This document shows, one piece after another, positions 12,010 to 24,097 of a DNA stretch of 64,000 nt. Origin of the DNA: Capitulum mitella. Lineage: Eukaryota > Arthropoda > Thecostraca > Pollicipedomorpha > Pollicipedidae. Below the pieces are notes generated by a model, which made no database searches, was not told the origin of the DNA, and worked only from the letters and a program-made list of their open reading frames with translations. A program made the translations under genes and the position numbers. How positions within the stretch are numbered: position 1 is the first letter of the stretch; every line of letters begins with the position of its first letter. The DNA lies in the NCBI GenBank assembly GCA_030062745.1, contig CP099850.1:7068001-7132000 (forward strand), in the 5' to 3' direction.

Positions 12010-15000
12010 CTGGAGGGAAGACGGCGTGTCAACAGGGAGGCGCCGGCCGCCGCAGCCTCTGCCGCCGGAGGAGGGGGGGGGGGCGTGGGCACCGTCACTG
12101 CCGCCAGCGACCTCCACCCTCGGCGGAGCGGACTGGTGGTCGTCTCCAAACAGACGCTCTATTGGATTCATCACGGCTCCGTCGACAGTGACTTTGCAAA
12201 TTATCCCAAGGCCGCGTGTCGGCCGCAGCCGTCGGTCTCTGTTCTTTCTGTGATACCACAAGGGTCACTTTGGCCATGACTTGAGCTGCCAAAGCTATTA
12301 TCACAACAAAAGTTCCGAAAACAAAAAGCAACGCAGAAAGACACAAACAAAAAACAAAAACGAAAGAGAACAGAATTTAACGTCTTAAAATACGCAGTGA
12401 ATGCACCATAAGTCAGAAGCGGAGGCATGGTTTTGGTCAAACACACAGCTGGACGGCGAGTTAGGCCGTCCATGGTGACAAGGAGGGATGGGGAGTCACT
12501 TCTACTCACGGGACTCGGGCTCCAACGACGGTCCGAAAGGATGCAGAGGAGAGGTGACAAATTCCGGGAGCACAGGGTCTAAAACACACAGTACGGCCCG
12601 TTTGGGTTTACCAGACACAGCACGCCACCCGGCATACAAGTCACACGTCCAGTTGAACAGCGCACAACACGTCATGAGCCACACTGCATGGCGAGGAGCA
12701 GGCCATAAGTCAGGTTAGTCAGGCCGCTGAATATCAAGACGTGCCGTTATGCGGCCAGGAACACACCGTGCGTTTAATAACATGCTGCCCAACACCCCAT
12801 GCACCCCGGTGCACTCTCATCATCGCACGATAAATACCGTTGGACGATTCATGGTTCATTGCTTATTCAAAATCGAAGGAGATAAAAGTGTGCTTTGCAC
12901 ACTTTTAGAGAGTGAAATTTCACACAAGGCGGTCGCCCGGAAAAATTCAGATCGAGGTATCATTCATTCATTCATCCAGTCAGTCAGTCAGTCAGTCAGT
13001 CAGTCAGTCAGTCAGCGAGTCAGTCTGTCAGTCAATGTGTCCAAGCTTCCGAGCGCCTAGCGTCCGAACGCGCCAGCCGGTCGCGACACCAGCGGCACCG
13101 TCGGGTGCACCCGCTGTGGAATGTGGCAAGTGCCGCCTGGCGCGGGCTGGACCTCTGCAGGATTCAATCAATCACCAGTACATGTCAAACGGCAGGTGGT
13201 GGGTACTCGCTTCTGTGGCCGGCAACCAGATGCGATCCGCGTGACAATACACAGGCACGCGTTTCGATGTGACTTGGGGTCTCTGAGCACCGTCAACAGT
13301 GACCTAGGCGGCTGAAATTTGATGATAAATCAGCACGAGGGCTACTGAACGATACCCCACATGGGCACGTCGCAAAAATCACACGTGCGCCTCTTTCACA
13401 CTCTATGTTTCTATGGGCCAACTGACGGGACGCAGAGGACGCAGTTCGGTGTGATGATGGGTTGGACAGGCGGACGGGCAGCAGGGCGATCAATTTCGAC
13501 GGGTTCAGGTCGGGTGCAGGGAGGGTCTACGGATTCCGGTCTACGGGGTGCAGCTTGCACGTGAAGCACGAGGTGCCTAAGCGATTAAAAGCCCTCCTTC
13601 ACTGCCGCAAACTGCTGCCAATGACGTGCTGAAAACCGGCGGGCCGGAGCACGTGATACGTGACAGTCGATAGATGTGGCTGCTTGCATGTCAACAGCTT
13701 CAGCCTGGTGTGTGCGGGACGCACGTGCCAAGGCTCTTTGCTCTTTGCCTCCCTTTGCCGTTCAGGCCTTCGGTTTGGGAACCGTTGATGCTGGAGGCGC
13801 CAGATTTTGTGGTGGGCTGCAAAGTCGAACGCCATCCAGAACACGCAAGATTTAGAGCATCGGTGGCAAACTGCCATCCAAGTGAGCATGCAACATGTAG
13901 GGCTTGAATCCTCCGTCAGCGTAGTTTGCGGTCTACCTTACCTTTTATTTAGACAAAGGTGTTACGCGGGTGCACAGGTGTGTGTGCGATACAAAGCTTA
14001 GATTTTGATCCCAAGCCAACGGTCTAACGCACTGGTTTGCCCCTAGTCGTTAAATGGCTAACAAGATAAACGCACATTACGTCCCACTGCCTGGTTAACA
14101 ATGGTTGATACAAAATGCGCCACCTGTCCCCCAACAGTCTGCGAAACCAGGAGTCCCTTTCGACGGCCTAAAACATTTTAGGCGTCCCGTGCTATAGCTC
14201 GAAACACAGCATGCATACTGTTAGAAGGCACTCCGCACATCACATGGCCCACTTCATGATCCACACAGCATCACATATCCCACCCGCTGGTCTACGACAC
14301 CAAAGGCCCCGTTAGACGATCTGCAACATGCCGTACATGTATCTGGATGGCTTGTAACACACCACGCGTCCTAGACGGGTCACAGGAATATGTACGATTT
14401 CGGGCGAACAGTTCGGCTTCCAGACAACACTGGATGATCAGAGCATCACGCACACGCCGCTCCAATGGCCACGAATTCCCCTTCCCCGGGTGGGAGATCA
14501 CTTATGAAGTCGTCCGGTGAGGGTTTCACCTGTCGTTTCTGGACGGTATGAGGTAGAACCATGAAAATAGTCCCTCTGTTAACATTTGTCCCTTTCCATT
14601 CCCGTAACAATCGTTTTTTTTTTTGCAAGCACAACAAAAATCTGAGTTTGAAACCTATCAGCCGTACGTCCAAGGAAGGTTTTGGGGATCACGTTAGGTG
14701 TTTTTTTTTTCGCAACTTTGGAAGACTCCACTCCCACTGTGATCTATTAGATGTCACGCGGTCCAGATGACGATTTTTTTCAATTTACCGATTTTGGGCG
14801 AACCAGCTGGTGATGTCTGGAATGTACATGTTCATTTCATACTTTCTGGCACATTTTGAACACTTTATGACAGAAGCTCATTCAGGGTGGTACATAAAAC
14901 GAGACACTCAACACAATGAACCTGGAAATGTAGCTTATCAACCTTGTCACATGTTGGACGGATAGAAGAGCGGATATAATTGCGGATGTAACAGCAGTTT

Positions 15001-17026
15001 ATCCTTAATTCCTATTTTAATTATCTGCCAACCGGAAGTCGGAATTATAACCGCAGGGACGGGTCTAGGGGACTAAAAGTGGGCTCTCATAAATACCTTT
15101 ATAACGTTAACTTTCATACAATGAGCTTCCAAGGAAGACTCAACTCTTTGATGACTTACAAGTGTAGCATAAGCATTATGACACAACCTTCATGGTTTAC
15201 ATGGGTGTAACCAACATATCGTGTACAATACCGGGGGGTGGGGGGTCCGGGACGCCTTAGGTTGTGCCCATACATCGCGCTCACTCGGTGACGCTCACCA
15301 TGGGTCGCTCATAGCATCGGAAATAAGTGATAAATCAGGAAGAGAAAAAAGGATTTCCCCGCCCAATTCCGACTCTTAGCGTCACCTTTGGTAGCTGCTA
15401 TTTTGAAAATGCTTGTTGGGTCACAGAAAGAGCTCGTTTTTTTACCACATGCCACATGAAGATGGCAAAAAGCATTAGCGTTTGCCGTGTAGTTACCCTG
15501 GGTTAATGTGCAGTACTTTATTAACATGGGTAAAGAAAAAAGCTCGCGGTCAAAACCTTAATCTAGAAATGTTAAACCACACCCCACATAATGCAATGAT
15601 CCTCATTCGTTATGGATAATTCTGACGCTGGTTATTTCATTCCAAGTTTGGTTCACCTATTACGAGAATGGCCTCGTTATTCTGAAGCATAACCTGACAC
15701 CAGTTCGTTGTAAGCTTCATTGAAAGGAAAAACATTTCTAGCAGAAGAAATGCGATGTGTCGGCACACACAGCAATTTCCCTAGTGGTCAGACAACAAAG
15801 AAAGATGACGGGTGGTGGCAAGCAATAGAAGCTGTCAATGGTGACGTAGTAGAAGCCGCTGATGTAAAGCGCGGCTGGCGACGACAGCGATGACTCGACT
15901 GGCGACGACAGCGATGACTCGACTGGTGACGACTCAGACTGCATGTTTGATGGTCCCAGCAAACTGGACTCCCCATGCCACCCTATATGCAAACATCTTA
16001 TCAGAATCGCAGTTGTAAAGGCATGTGTGGTGAAACTCATACGACATTCGGCCGGCAATAATTCTTTAAAAATACTCGGCGTTGTCTTGAATGTCGACCT
16101 CGCGCTACTGCACTCTGTCAAAAAACTAAGCCATCAACTCGGTTTTTAACAAGTCATTAACCCGGCCTCATGCAATATTTCATAAAATCCTATCAGTCCG
16201 TAAAAACGCAACGCGCACGAAAGGAACAAACACTGCCCTATCACGGGTTCCTGAATATACCACTGACTCTGACATGACCGCTAGCTCACGATATGTCACG
16301 GGATCGAATAACACTATCCTGATGGGTTTTACCTCTGAAAAACGTATAGGAATAGGGTTAAGCGATGAGCATCAGGCCACCGGTCCTGTAGCCTTTTATC
16401 ATATTGTTTTTTTTATAATGAAACGTGGAATTTACGAGCGCACGCTTTACCGGTTAACTGGCTGAACATAAAAAAAAAATAAAAAGCCTTTCCTTCCTCG
16501 TGTTTCCGTTATAACCGACAACCCAATGTCTCTGTCTACTCCATACATCCGAAGCCTTGGTTGTCAGATGCCCCTCACGTGTCGGTGTTCCAATCAGAGA
16601 GCCACCCATTCGGTGAAAAACAAGAGTTAATGATGGAACACCCAATTCAAGGAACACATGAAGGCAAGGGTGCAGCAGTAGTTCCCACGTCTACCCACCA
16701 ACCCTTCGGAGTTGCAGAACAGATGCCAGCGCACAGCAGGAGGGGGATAACCAGATGTTTTGCTCGTCGACAAGGACAATATGTCTTTGATAAGCGACAC
16801 ACACAGATACACACACACACAATGCAAACCAGAGCAGATTTCACCTGGCAATGCACACTCCCTCTGTATGTCTACTATTTCCAGCGCACCTGGATTCACG
16901 ACACTGCCCGGAGCACCGTACGCCCTTTTTCCAGTCCGCACGCGGCGGCCGGTCACGTCCCCTGCCCCGTCAGTCTCACCTATGCGGGAGGGCGGCTGGC
17001 CCCCGGCCCCGGCCGCCGCTGAGGCC

Positions 17027-17066
<40 letters not shown>

Positions 17067-19753
17067 GCGGCGGCGAGCTGGTGGGCGTGGCGATGGGCGT
17101 GGTCGGCCAGGCGGCGCCGCTGACGTCGGCCGGCGGCGGCGGGCCGGCCGCGTCGACCGGTGGCGGTGCCGTGTCGGTGCCGGCCCGGCGGGGGGACCGC
17201 CGCGGCGGCTCCGGCGGCGGTGGCGGCGGCTGCGGCGGCGGCGGCACTGTCAGAGACTGCCCACACCAACAGGCCGGCCGGTGGAGCTCTTCGCCGAACC
17301 CTACCACACCCAGTCGAACGAAACGACAAAACGAACACGGGACGGCGGATGGTGTCCAATACCTGGGCGGGAGCTGGACGGAAACAGGGCACAAAACAAC
17401 CGGAAAAGAAACAGACAATCGGGCCAAAGCGGCGGGCGTGGATTATACGGGGCAACGACCACCACCACAAAAACACGGGACGAGACATTGGCAAACGGCA
17501 CAAAACGGTGTTCGCGAACCGCACAGGAAAACGGGTACGGCGAAAAGACAAGAAAGACGCCGGTGTCCAAAAAGGGAACGATATGCCCCTGGACCGTGTG
17601 TTAAAGGGTCCACAGTGAACCAGACATTTACTGGTCCACAGTGAATCGGACAATGCCGAGTCCACAGTGAGCCGGACATCAACTGATCGACAGTGAACCG
17701 GCCATTAACGAGTCTGCAGTGAACCGGACATGAACGTCTCCACAGTGAACCGGACATGAACGTGTCCACAGTGAACTGGACATTAACCCTATTCCCGGCA
17801 GGGGGGGGCTGAATCCGCCCCCCTCGGGTTTTTTGCTTCCAAATTCCAGGCTTTTTTACGTAGCTTCACCAAACTTGGTGACTTTTCCTAGCTATTCTTT
17901 CTACGCGCCGTGACAAAATTTCAAAATTCTATTTTGCTCAGGGGCGGAGCCAGGCAACGTTTTTGGGAGGCACCTCATGCCATTTCTGGCCATATTGAGG
18001 GTAAAAGGAAAATGTCTGCCAAAAACAGAGTTTTTAAGATAGAACTTAAAACTTTGTATTGATAAATAGCTAAATAGTTGGGAAATGTGCAGATGTAATT
18101 CTGCTCATCTGAGGTCAATTAACAAGGTCTGGTCAAGGTCAAAAGTCAAAATTTGTTTTTTCGCAATAGTTTCGGCGCCGTTTTTTAAAATGCCAAACCC
18201 GGAATATATATGGCGTAGAACGGTGCCCTCTACTTGTGTATCATATAATAATCATATAACTTGTGTATCATATAATATAATATTGATATCAGGTCGGGTC
18301 ACGGAGCTATGACCTAAAATGTCAGTGCGCGTACCCTGTATCGCAATAGCCATAAAATGAAATTTTTGAAATAGAGTGAATTCAAATGACTGAAACATTT
18401 ACAAATACTATTAAATGCACATGAGATCATCCCAAGTGACCCCAAGGTCACTGGAGGTCATTTAAGGTCAAAGGTCACCAGCTGATCTGAAGAACGTGTG
18501 ACCAACGTGTGACCCCCTTTTTCATGTCTCTGGCACCGTCTATGCTATCATTATACAAACATTGTGATGCGATTTGTACTTCCTTAGTATAACACGACTA
18601 GCAGAAGCCAAAAACGTGTTTCTGCCTCTTTTGTTCATTCAGTTGTCAGAAAACTAATCCTCCTATTTTTGAAACGCTGTGAACGCCCATGAATTTTCTC
18701 GAAATTTCAGATTTGTGGACCGATGGTGAAAGCCCTATCCATAATCTCCCGATTCATGCCAGTTTCACTTAAATCGGTCCATAAACAACGGAGTTATAAG
18801 AAGTCCAAAAATACCCCTATTTTGACACTTTTGTCCCGCTGTATCCACACATTTCAAAATTTTCAGGATTTCCTTTTTATAAACATGCAGTTCACGTCAT
18901 GGCGAATCGATTACCGTTTGTTGCGATGAAATCGAACAAATAGTTCTCGAGATCTCAGGGGGGCCGAATCCGCCCCACCCCCCTGCCGAGAATCGACCAT
19001 ACCGTCTAGCCCTCCGGGAATACGGTTAATGGATCCACAGTGAACTGGACAACAACGGGTCCAAAATGAATCGGACATTAACGGGCCACAGTGAAGCGGA
19101 CATTAACGGGTCCCCAAAGTGAACCGGACGGGAGCGGGTCACAGCCACGCCACACGAGAAAGGATCGTCAGCGAAACGGATGGGACTGCGGCGCCAAATA
19201 CGCAGACACAAAGGGCCACAATCAATCTGACGCGACTGCGGGCAGTCAATGGGACAAGTACGTCAAGAGCAATCGCGCAAATCACGTCATGCTGACCTAA
19301 ACACAAAGCAGACCACTATTCTTGCTTCCAATTGGGCAGCAAGGTACATTCGTCCAGTTCTCAAGTTAGCGTAGGTCCACATAGTGCCAAAAAAAACTGG
19401 CTGGTACTGCCAATCTCAGTAGCTGACACAGAAAAATACCAATGAGAGCAAACGTGTTTACAGTTCCAAGTTAATAACATAGCGAGATCTAGTGAGTCAA
19501 TACCAACACATGTCCCACGGAGCCCTCTTATAATGGTGACCACAAAAGCTAAAATCCGACGAACACAATGTTCTGCTGAAAGGGCTCATTCTCAAGACTG
19601 GTAGCTTAGATATCGCACGGCCACAGACTACTGACCTGATGTACCGTGACTTCAGGCGTGAGTACGCTGGAGGTCATTCTGCCGTCCGTCGAAATGCGCC
19701 CCTCCTGTGAGAACTGAACGATCAGGGATACAGCAAACGATGTATATCTTAAG

Positions 19754-19816
<63 letters not shown>

Positions 19817-22800
19817 ATTTAAGATGTATATCTTAAACACAAAATCCAATGAACGAGTTGCAGGATGAAACAGGGCATGCATGCACGGGCCATAATACCG
19901 TGAAGCACCTAATGTCATACACAACGCAGCTATGAAAACATAAAACACAGTTTGTTCACAGCCAACGGTAACAAAAAAAAAACGACTTTTAACACCAAAT
20001 GATCACTGCCAAACCACAGGCACCGCCATCGGGCGCCATCGTCTCTGACCTTGAGGTCGGCAGTGGGCGGCGGCGGAGGCGGCGGCACCTGGACGGAGGT
20101 CGGGCTGGCGCCCTCCGGGTCCCGGTTCACGTACAGCACATAGATCGGGCCCGAAGAGGAGCGCATGTGGATTGTGTACCGGTTGCCCTCCGTCTCGGGG
20201 TCCTGTGGCCGGCCGAACTCAGGTCAAGCCTTACCGCTCAAGGTCGGCTTAGGTCACTTTTGGGCGCTTTTCAGATTTTTCAGACCTGAAGATATTTTGT
20301 TCTCCGAATTTTGGACTGGGTGACATCAATGATTTTCTTCCCACATGAAGAACAGGAGTCTTGTCCTGCATACTTATCGAACTGCCCCATAAGAATAATG
20401 TTTATTTATTATTTTCGTGGTTTATCGTACATCAGAACGATCAATTTACCACCAATTCCGAAATAGCCATGCGATGTTTCCTCAGTTCAGATTGCAACAA
20501 CAAACAAATCTGAGTGTGCGTCACGTAAAAACATGTTTTCAATAGTCATCTAAGTACACTGCAACACTGCCCCAACACTAGGGCACACTTTACTCCGATT
20601 CTGTTCTCATTTTTCTAAACTTTGTTCTCATCAACCTCAGATCACGAAAGTGAAATTCCAACCACTAGGTCGGGTCAAGGTCATGACATCTTCCAGATAT
20701 GCTGAAAAGCTCACAGCTGTATAAAACAAAGTTGCACAGCACACGGATGATGGCGGAAACATTCTCCTTAACATCGAACGGCTAGGGCTATAAGATGTCT
20801 GCATCGTGACGAGCACATGGCAGTGGACGGAACAACCCGAAACCACCAACAAACTTCCATCCAAATATGGCAGGAATAGAATCCAAGACTCACCACATGC
20901 CAGACATCAGCAACCGTGGTTAAACCGGAATGCGAACAAAGCCAAAAGCATGAATAACAAAACCCAAGTGAGAAGTGAGAGCAGCTGAAACGAGATTCCC
21001 GCATTCGTGGGGGGGGGGGGGGGCAGACCTTTTCGGGCGGCGGCACCTCTAGCTGAGTGCCGCTGGGCGCCTGCACGGCTAGCAGTGTGTCGCCCTCGAA
21101 ACAGCCGCAGAGGTCCTCGTGCCAAGTGTAGGCGCGCTGGTAGTTATCCGGATCCTCCGTAATGTTCTTGATGCTCATCATGACAAACTGCCGGCACAGC
21201 AGTCACAGTGGGTGGTCTGCCCAAGCGGCGTGCAACAATGCGGGCCGGATATGGTCCGCGTCACGTAAACAATGACAGCACCGTCTCAACAAACGGCCCC
21301 TGGGACCCGCCAACGCTGGCAAGGACCGGCGCCCGAGTGACACATCAGGTCCACAGGCAATGGAAAAGGACTGTTCACGTATACCCACCTGCCCTGCTGA
21401 TTTTCGTTTCGTTTTCATTAACTATTGCATTTTAAATCAGCAGCTTTCCCGCTGCACAAAACAGCATGAACTCACTAGCTGAAAGAAACTCAAAAACCAA
21501 CACGACACTCACGTCCTCCTACCTGCTTGTGTTTGTCTAGAATATTTTCTTTTGACTCCAGCATTGCCACATCAGACTTCAAATAGTTCAGTTTGTCCAA
21601 AACTTCCTGTGTGTTGGTACCTGGCCCTCCTCCTCTAGGAGATTACATGCAAACAAAAGACGTGTGCTGGCCAAACACTTTCCACAATCGAACATAGGTG
21701 CACGTCCTCACGATGCTTAACACAGTACAACACAATACAATGGTACAAATATGATGAATTCATATCTGCCAGTTACCTGAGTCTTTCCCTGGACTAAAAT
21801 GCACTTTCATGTACTTAGTCGTAGTGCTTAGATGTTCACAGCTAAAGCATTCAAAATATGGCATAGCCATTGCTGTCAAGAACACACTAGTTCAATACGA
21901 CAAGGTAACAAAAACTCCATTTTGTAAAATGCATGTGTAACTAATACCTCATCATAAAATGTTCATAATTTATCTTACTTCCATACTATGCTGTTTTTAC
22001 TCTTCTTTTCAATCAGTCCAATGCCTTCAAGAACATTTGTTATATCATAGATGCGCCTCTTTTGGTGGACTTCAAGAATATCTGCAGCCTGGAAAGAAAA
22101 GTGTTACATAGATTTCTTTGCACAATGCCTTTCAAATAACAAGAACATCCTGGTAAGAAAACCACAGGTTTTTCAATGAAAAAGGTAAAACGTGGTCATC
22201 TAAAGAAAAAAAAACAAACTGGACTGGCACTGGACACACAAGCATCAGGATCACTCAAGACCAACTCAGAAGTAATAACAGCTCAAGGAGCATGACATGA
22301 AATAATAACAACTAACAAGATATTAAAAGGGCGATAAGGAGCTCACGGGCCGTCCGCAGCCCCACTTCTTATTTAACCTACGTAAACCCGGCACTGGCTG
22401 CGGTATTTCGCCACCTTCCACTGGCGGCGGCGGGGGGGGGGGGGCGTTTAACGCCTCGTATATCTCGAGAGCCAATCGTCTGATTCTGCTGATTCACATG
22501 CCAATCGATGGCGCCGAACCTCGCAGCCCTGTGGCATTTTTTTCACTTTTGTGCCATTGATGGCGTCACAGGTCAGGTTTAACACGAAAAGGCGGCCAAT
22601 TTCAACATCTGCCAAACCACAATGCAAAGGAGACCAAGACTGAAGTTTGCAAGGGAATATGCTCCTGGTAGCTTACTCTAGTATTTTTAGTGCCACCTGA
22701 ATCAAGATCATAAAAGGTCAAGGTCACAGGCTGGACCAAATTTGACCTTCATTATAACAGGCCATGTCATGCATGTTTCCTGGCCCATTTCACATGGAGA

Positions 22801-24097
22801 CTGTAAAAAAGATATTTTCAAATGGTCTTGGCCACAAGAAAGCTTTGGAATGATCCCAATTATCATACCAATGAATCAATGCAGCATTATGTAGTTTCAT
22901 ACACACAGAACCATAAGCATGCTAGTGAACTCCATCTGACATCTCAGAATGGCACTATAAGTCAGTTTGTCCCAAGTTGCCCATTTCCGCGGAATGTTGC
23001 ACAATGAAGCAAAGGCCAATAAATCCACACTGTCATCCAGAACATCAAGCAGATGCCACCAGTTCACTTGCTAGGCTGAAATTCACATATAACCACCAAA
23101 GGTCAAACTGTGAAAACTACTACAATCTTGCAAGGAGCTTCTGCATAACAAGTACATCTTTGGTGATATATGGGAACCATTTTATTCAGTTCCATTTATA
23201 AGACGTATTTTCATTGGACTGGGAAAAAGAAAAATACATATCTCACCCACATCTAGAATGACCCAGCATGAGGTCAGAGGGATTTCATAATGAAATCTCA
23301 GGTCATGCTGTTATGCAATGCAAGCCACAGTCACCATGAACTGTAAAAAACTGACAATCCAGCAGTACAATCAAAGCAAAATTGAGCATGAAATCACAAA
23401 ACATGGTCATCTTTATGTCATTAAGACATAACCTAATGTGACCTGGTTTCCAAATTTTTATCAGTCTGTATAAAACTAATGTCAGAAAAGGTATTGAAAA
23501 TCTTAGGATGCTGTGTTTATTCGTTTTGGAAATACCTAAGAAATCTGTTACTAGGGGTGCTACACACCAACCTTAATGATGGGCTGAGTTAAAAGAAATA
23601 TGCACACTGGTGCTTATTCTAAGGATTGTATCAAAATATTCCTTCTATAAAAAATGACTGCTTACTGTGTTGCTGCCACTGTAAAGCATACTATACAAAA
23701 TATATTTCTGTCATGGCCATGACACATAGATCATATACAAATGGAACAATTGTGAACATTCTGTGGCACATTAAACCTGTTACCTGCCATTCAATTCACA
23801 AAACTAGCCATGTTTCAAAACAGCATACCTTCCAGTCCCCATACACATCAAGCAGATATGCTGACACAATGCTCAAAGCATGTGGGAAATAGTCTATGGC
23901 TAAGCCATTTTGTTCCTCACACATCAGTATGAAACAGTGATAATGTGTTTAGGAATATGATGGAAACTCACTTGCTTAAGGTCAAGCACTCCATCAGATG
24001 ACTCTTGAAGTAGTGCAACAAATCTAGTGGTAAGAAGACTCAGGGACTTCTCATGTCTGGCAGTGCCCAGAAGAGCTCCTGCATCTAGCTGTGACAT
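11894..24097 (-). CDS. E2F4/5: E2F4/5-class transcription factor (repressor E2F), seven supported exons
   Basis: E2F factors bind DNA with a DP partner and recruit RB-family pocket proteins to cell-cycle promoters in the nucleus. Coding exons (minus): 24097-23972, 22088-21979, 21634-21523, 21187-21029, 20202-20050, 17256-16980, 12009-11894. Their lengths sum to 1,053 nt, giving 350 residues; every junction has GT..AG and matching phase. Residues 14-79 are the winged-helix domain, with RHEKS at 14-18 and [12 protein letters not shown] at 53-64. Residues 80-116 form the leucine-rich dimerisation helix, and about 117-205 the marked box. Residues 221-313 are a proline/alanine-rich linker. The C-terminus carries the pocket-binding motif EGVLDLFDE. 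Only 13 residues precede the DNA-binding domain and there is no cyclin-A-binding N-terminus, so it groups with E2F4/5 (human E2F5 is 346 residues) rather than E2F1-3. An in-frame TGA six bases upstream fixes the ATG. One further exon is possible at 12,099-12,191. Confidence 0.93.
12099..12191 (-). CDS. E2F4/5: possible extra E2F exon
   Basis: 93 nt, phase 1 in and 1 out, so it could be included or skipped without changing frame. It would add a stretch containing [11 protein letters not shown] between the linker and the activation domain. The acceptor (TTGCAAAG) lacks a good pyrimidine tract and the donor (GTGACG) is weak; the intron to the last exon would be 89 nt. Treat as tentative. Confidence 0.35.
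12961..13022. repeat. CATT then CAGT microsatellite (E2F intron)
   Basis: A short CATT run passes into about ten units of CAGT. Confidence 0.9.
13997..14057 (-). mobile_element. possible tRNA-derived SINE head
   Basis: The minus strand reads CCAGTGCGTTAGACC followed by GTTGGCTTGGGATCAAAA, which resembles the 5' half of a tRNA (box A and anticodon arm) as used in SINE heads. No box B (GGTTCGA) follows at the expected distance, so this is a fragment at best. It lies in E2F intron 6. Confidence 0.3.
15875..15934. repeat. 24-bp tandem repeat, 2.5 copies
   Basis: Two identical units (15875-15898, 15899-15922) starting CTGGCGACGACAGCGATG, then a half copy. It lies inside E2F intron 6. Confidence 0.9.
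16980..17256 (-). CDS. E2F4/5: E2F coding exon 6, Pro/Ala-rich linker
   Basis: 277 nt between acceptor GTGGGCAG and donor GTGAGA; phases 0 in and 1 out fit both neighbours. The chosen frame gives proline runs, then a 14-residue polyalanine tract from a GCC/GCG repeat. The other open frames here (polyarginine, polyalanine) do not fit the phases. Human E2F4 also carries a homopolymer (Ser) in this region. Confidence 0.8.
17787..19025. mobile_element. TTAA-target MITE (piggyBac-type ends), copy 2
   Basis: TTAA at 17783-17786 and 19026-19029. The ends CCCTATTCCCGGCAGG and (inverted) CCGTATTCCCGGAGGG match copy 1 in reverse orientation over the whole length. At 1,239 bp it is about 30 bp longer than copy 1, partly from a tandem duplication of a 27-29 bp segment near 18,233-18,285. 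It has no transposase gene. It lies in an E2F intron. Confidence 0.88.
18445..18477 (+). promoter_or_regulatory. AGGTCA array (DR4-DR4-DR1) in MITE copy 2
   Basis: Four perfect AGGTCA half-sites start at 18445, 18455, 18465 and 18472. Nuclear receptors such as EcR/USP or HNF4/RXR types are known to bind DR4 and DR1 layouts. Binding here is inference. Confidence 0.5.
19756..19814. repeat. AT microsatellite (E2F intron)
   Basis: About 29 uninterrupted AT/TA dinucleotides. Confidence 0.95.
20050..20202 (-). CDS. E2F4/5: E2F coding exon 5, marked box part 2
   Basis: 51 codons after acceptor GGCCACAG, with the donor at GTCAGA. It encodes [18 protein letters not shown], matching the last marked-box strands of E2F4/5, then a run of seven prolines. 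Confidence 0.92.
21029..21187 (-). CDS. E2F4/5: E2F coding exon 4, marked box part 1
   Basis: 53 codons from acceptor GCCGGCAG. It reads SIKNITED, then [20 protein letters not shown], the diagnostic E2F marked-box stretch. The donor (GTCTGC) is weak but phase 0 is kept. The intron just beyond it contains a G15 run on the plus strand. Confidence 0.93.
21523..21634 (-). CDS. E2F4/5: E2F coding exon 3, dimerisation helix
   Basis: 112 nt. The acceptor is CTCCTAG and the donor GTAGGA. It completes the split Lys codon, then reads [20 protein letters not shown], matching the E2F4/5 start of the coiled coil. Confidence 0.93.
21979..22088 (-). CDS. E2F4/5: E2F coding exon 2, DNA-recognition helix
   Basis: 110 nt. 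The acceptor is CTTTCCAG and the donor GTAAGA (phase 2). It encodes [20 protein letters not shown], the invariant E2F recognition helix and wing. Confidence 0.95.
22377..22600. mobile_element. fragment of a TTAA-type element (end only)
   Basis: TTAA at 22373-22376 is followed by CC, a GGTATTTCG block, a G13 run and CGTTTAACGC. The same order of blocks is seen, inverted, at the right end of the element at 45.9-47.1 kb. No opposite end was identified. It lies in E2F intron 1, close to exon 2 (22,088). Confidence 0.4.
23972..24097 (-). CDS. E2F4/5: E2F coding exon 1
   Basis: 42 codons, ATG at 24097, donor GTGAGT directly after. It carries the start of the winged helix ([17 protein letters not shown]). 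A pyrimidine-rich acceptor (ending TTTCAG at 24116) lies 18 bases upstream of the ATG, so a non-coding 5' exon probably lies further right. Confidence 0.92.

Larger units (their letters stand above)
17606..19145 (+). repeat. 26-bp minisatellite split by a MITE
   Basis: Units of about 26 bp with core GTCCACAGTGAACCGGACAT run 17,606-17,786 (seven units) and resume at 19,026-19,145 (about four diverged units). Between them lies TTAA MITE copy 2, inserted at the TTAA within a unit. All of it lies in the intron between E2F exons 5 and 6. Confidence 0.85.

Noticed and set aside
11667-12149. 160-codon Arg/Pro-rich minus frame
   Set aside because: Shadow frame over the E2F terminal exon; the real frame (FQLSPPP..DLFD) is different and ends at 11894.
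15943-16149. LINE RT tail-like phrase ([17 protein letters not shown])
   Set aside because: Only one short motif; the sequence after it shows no further RT homology.
16976-17665. 229-codon minus frame and 294-codon plus frame with polyalanine/polyarginine
   Set aside because: Shadows of the GCC/GCG repeat in E2F exon 6; they do not fit the splice phases.
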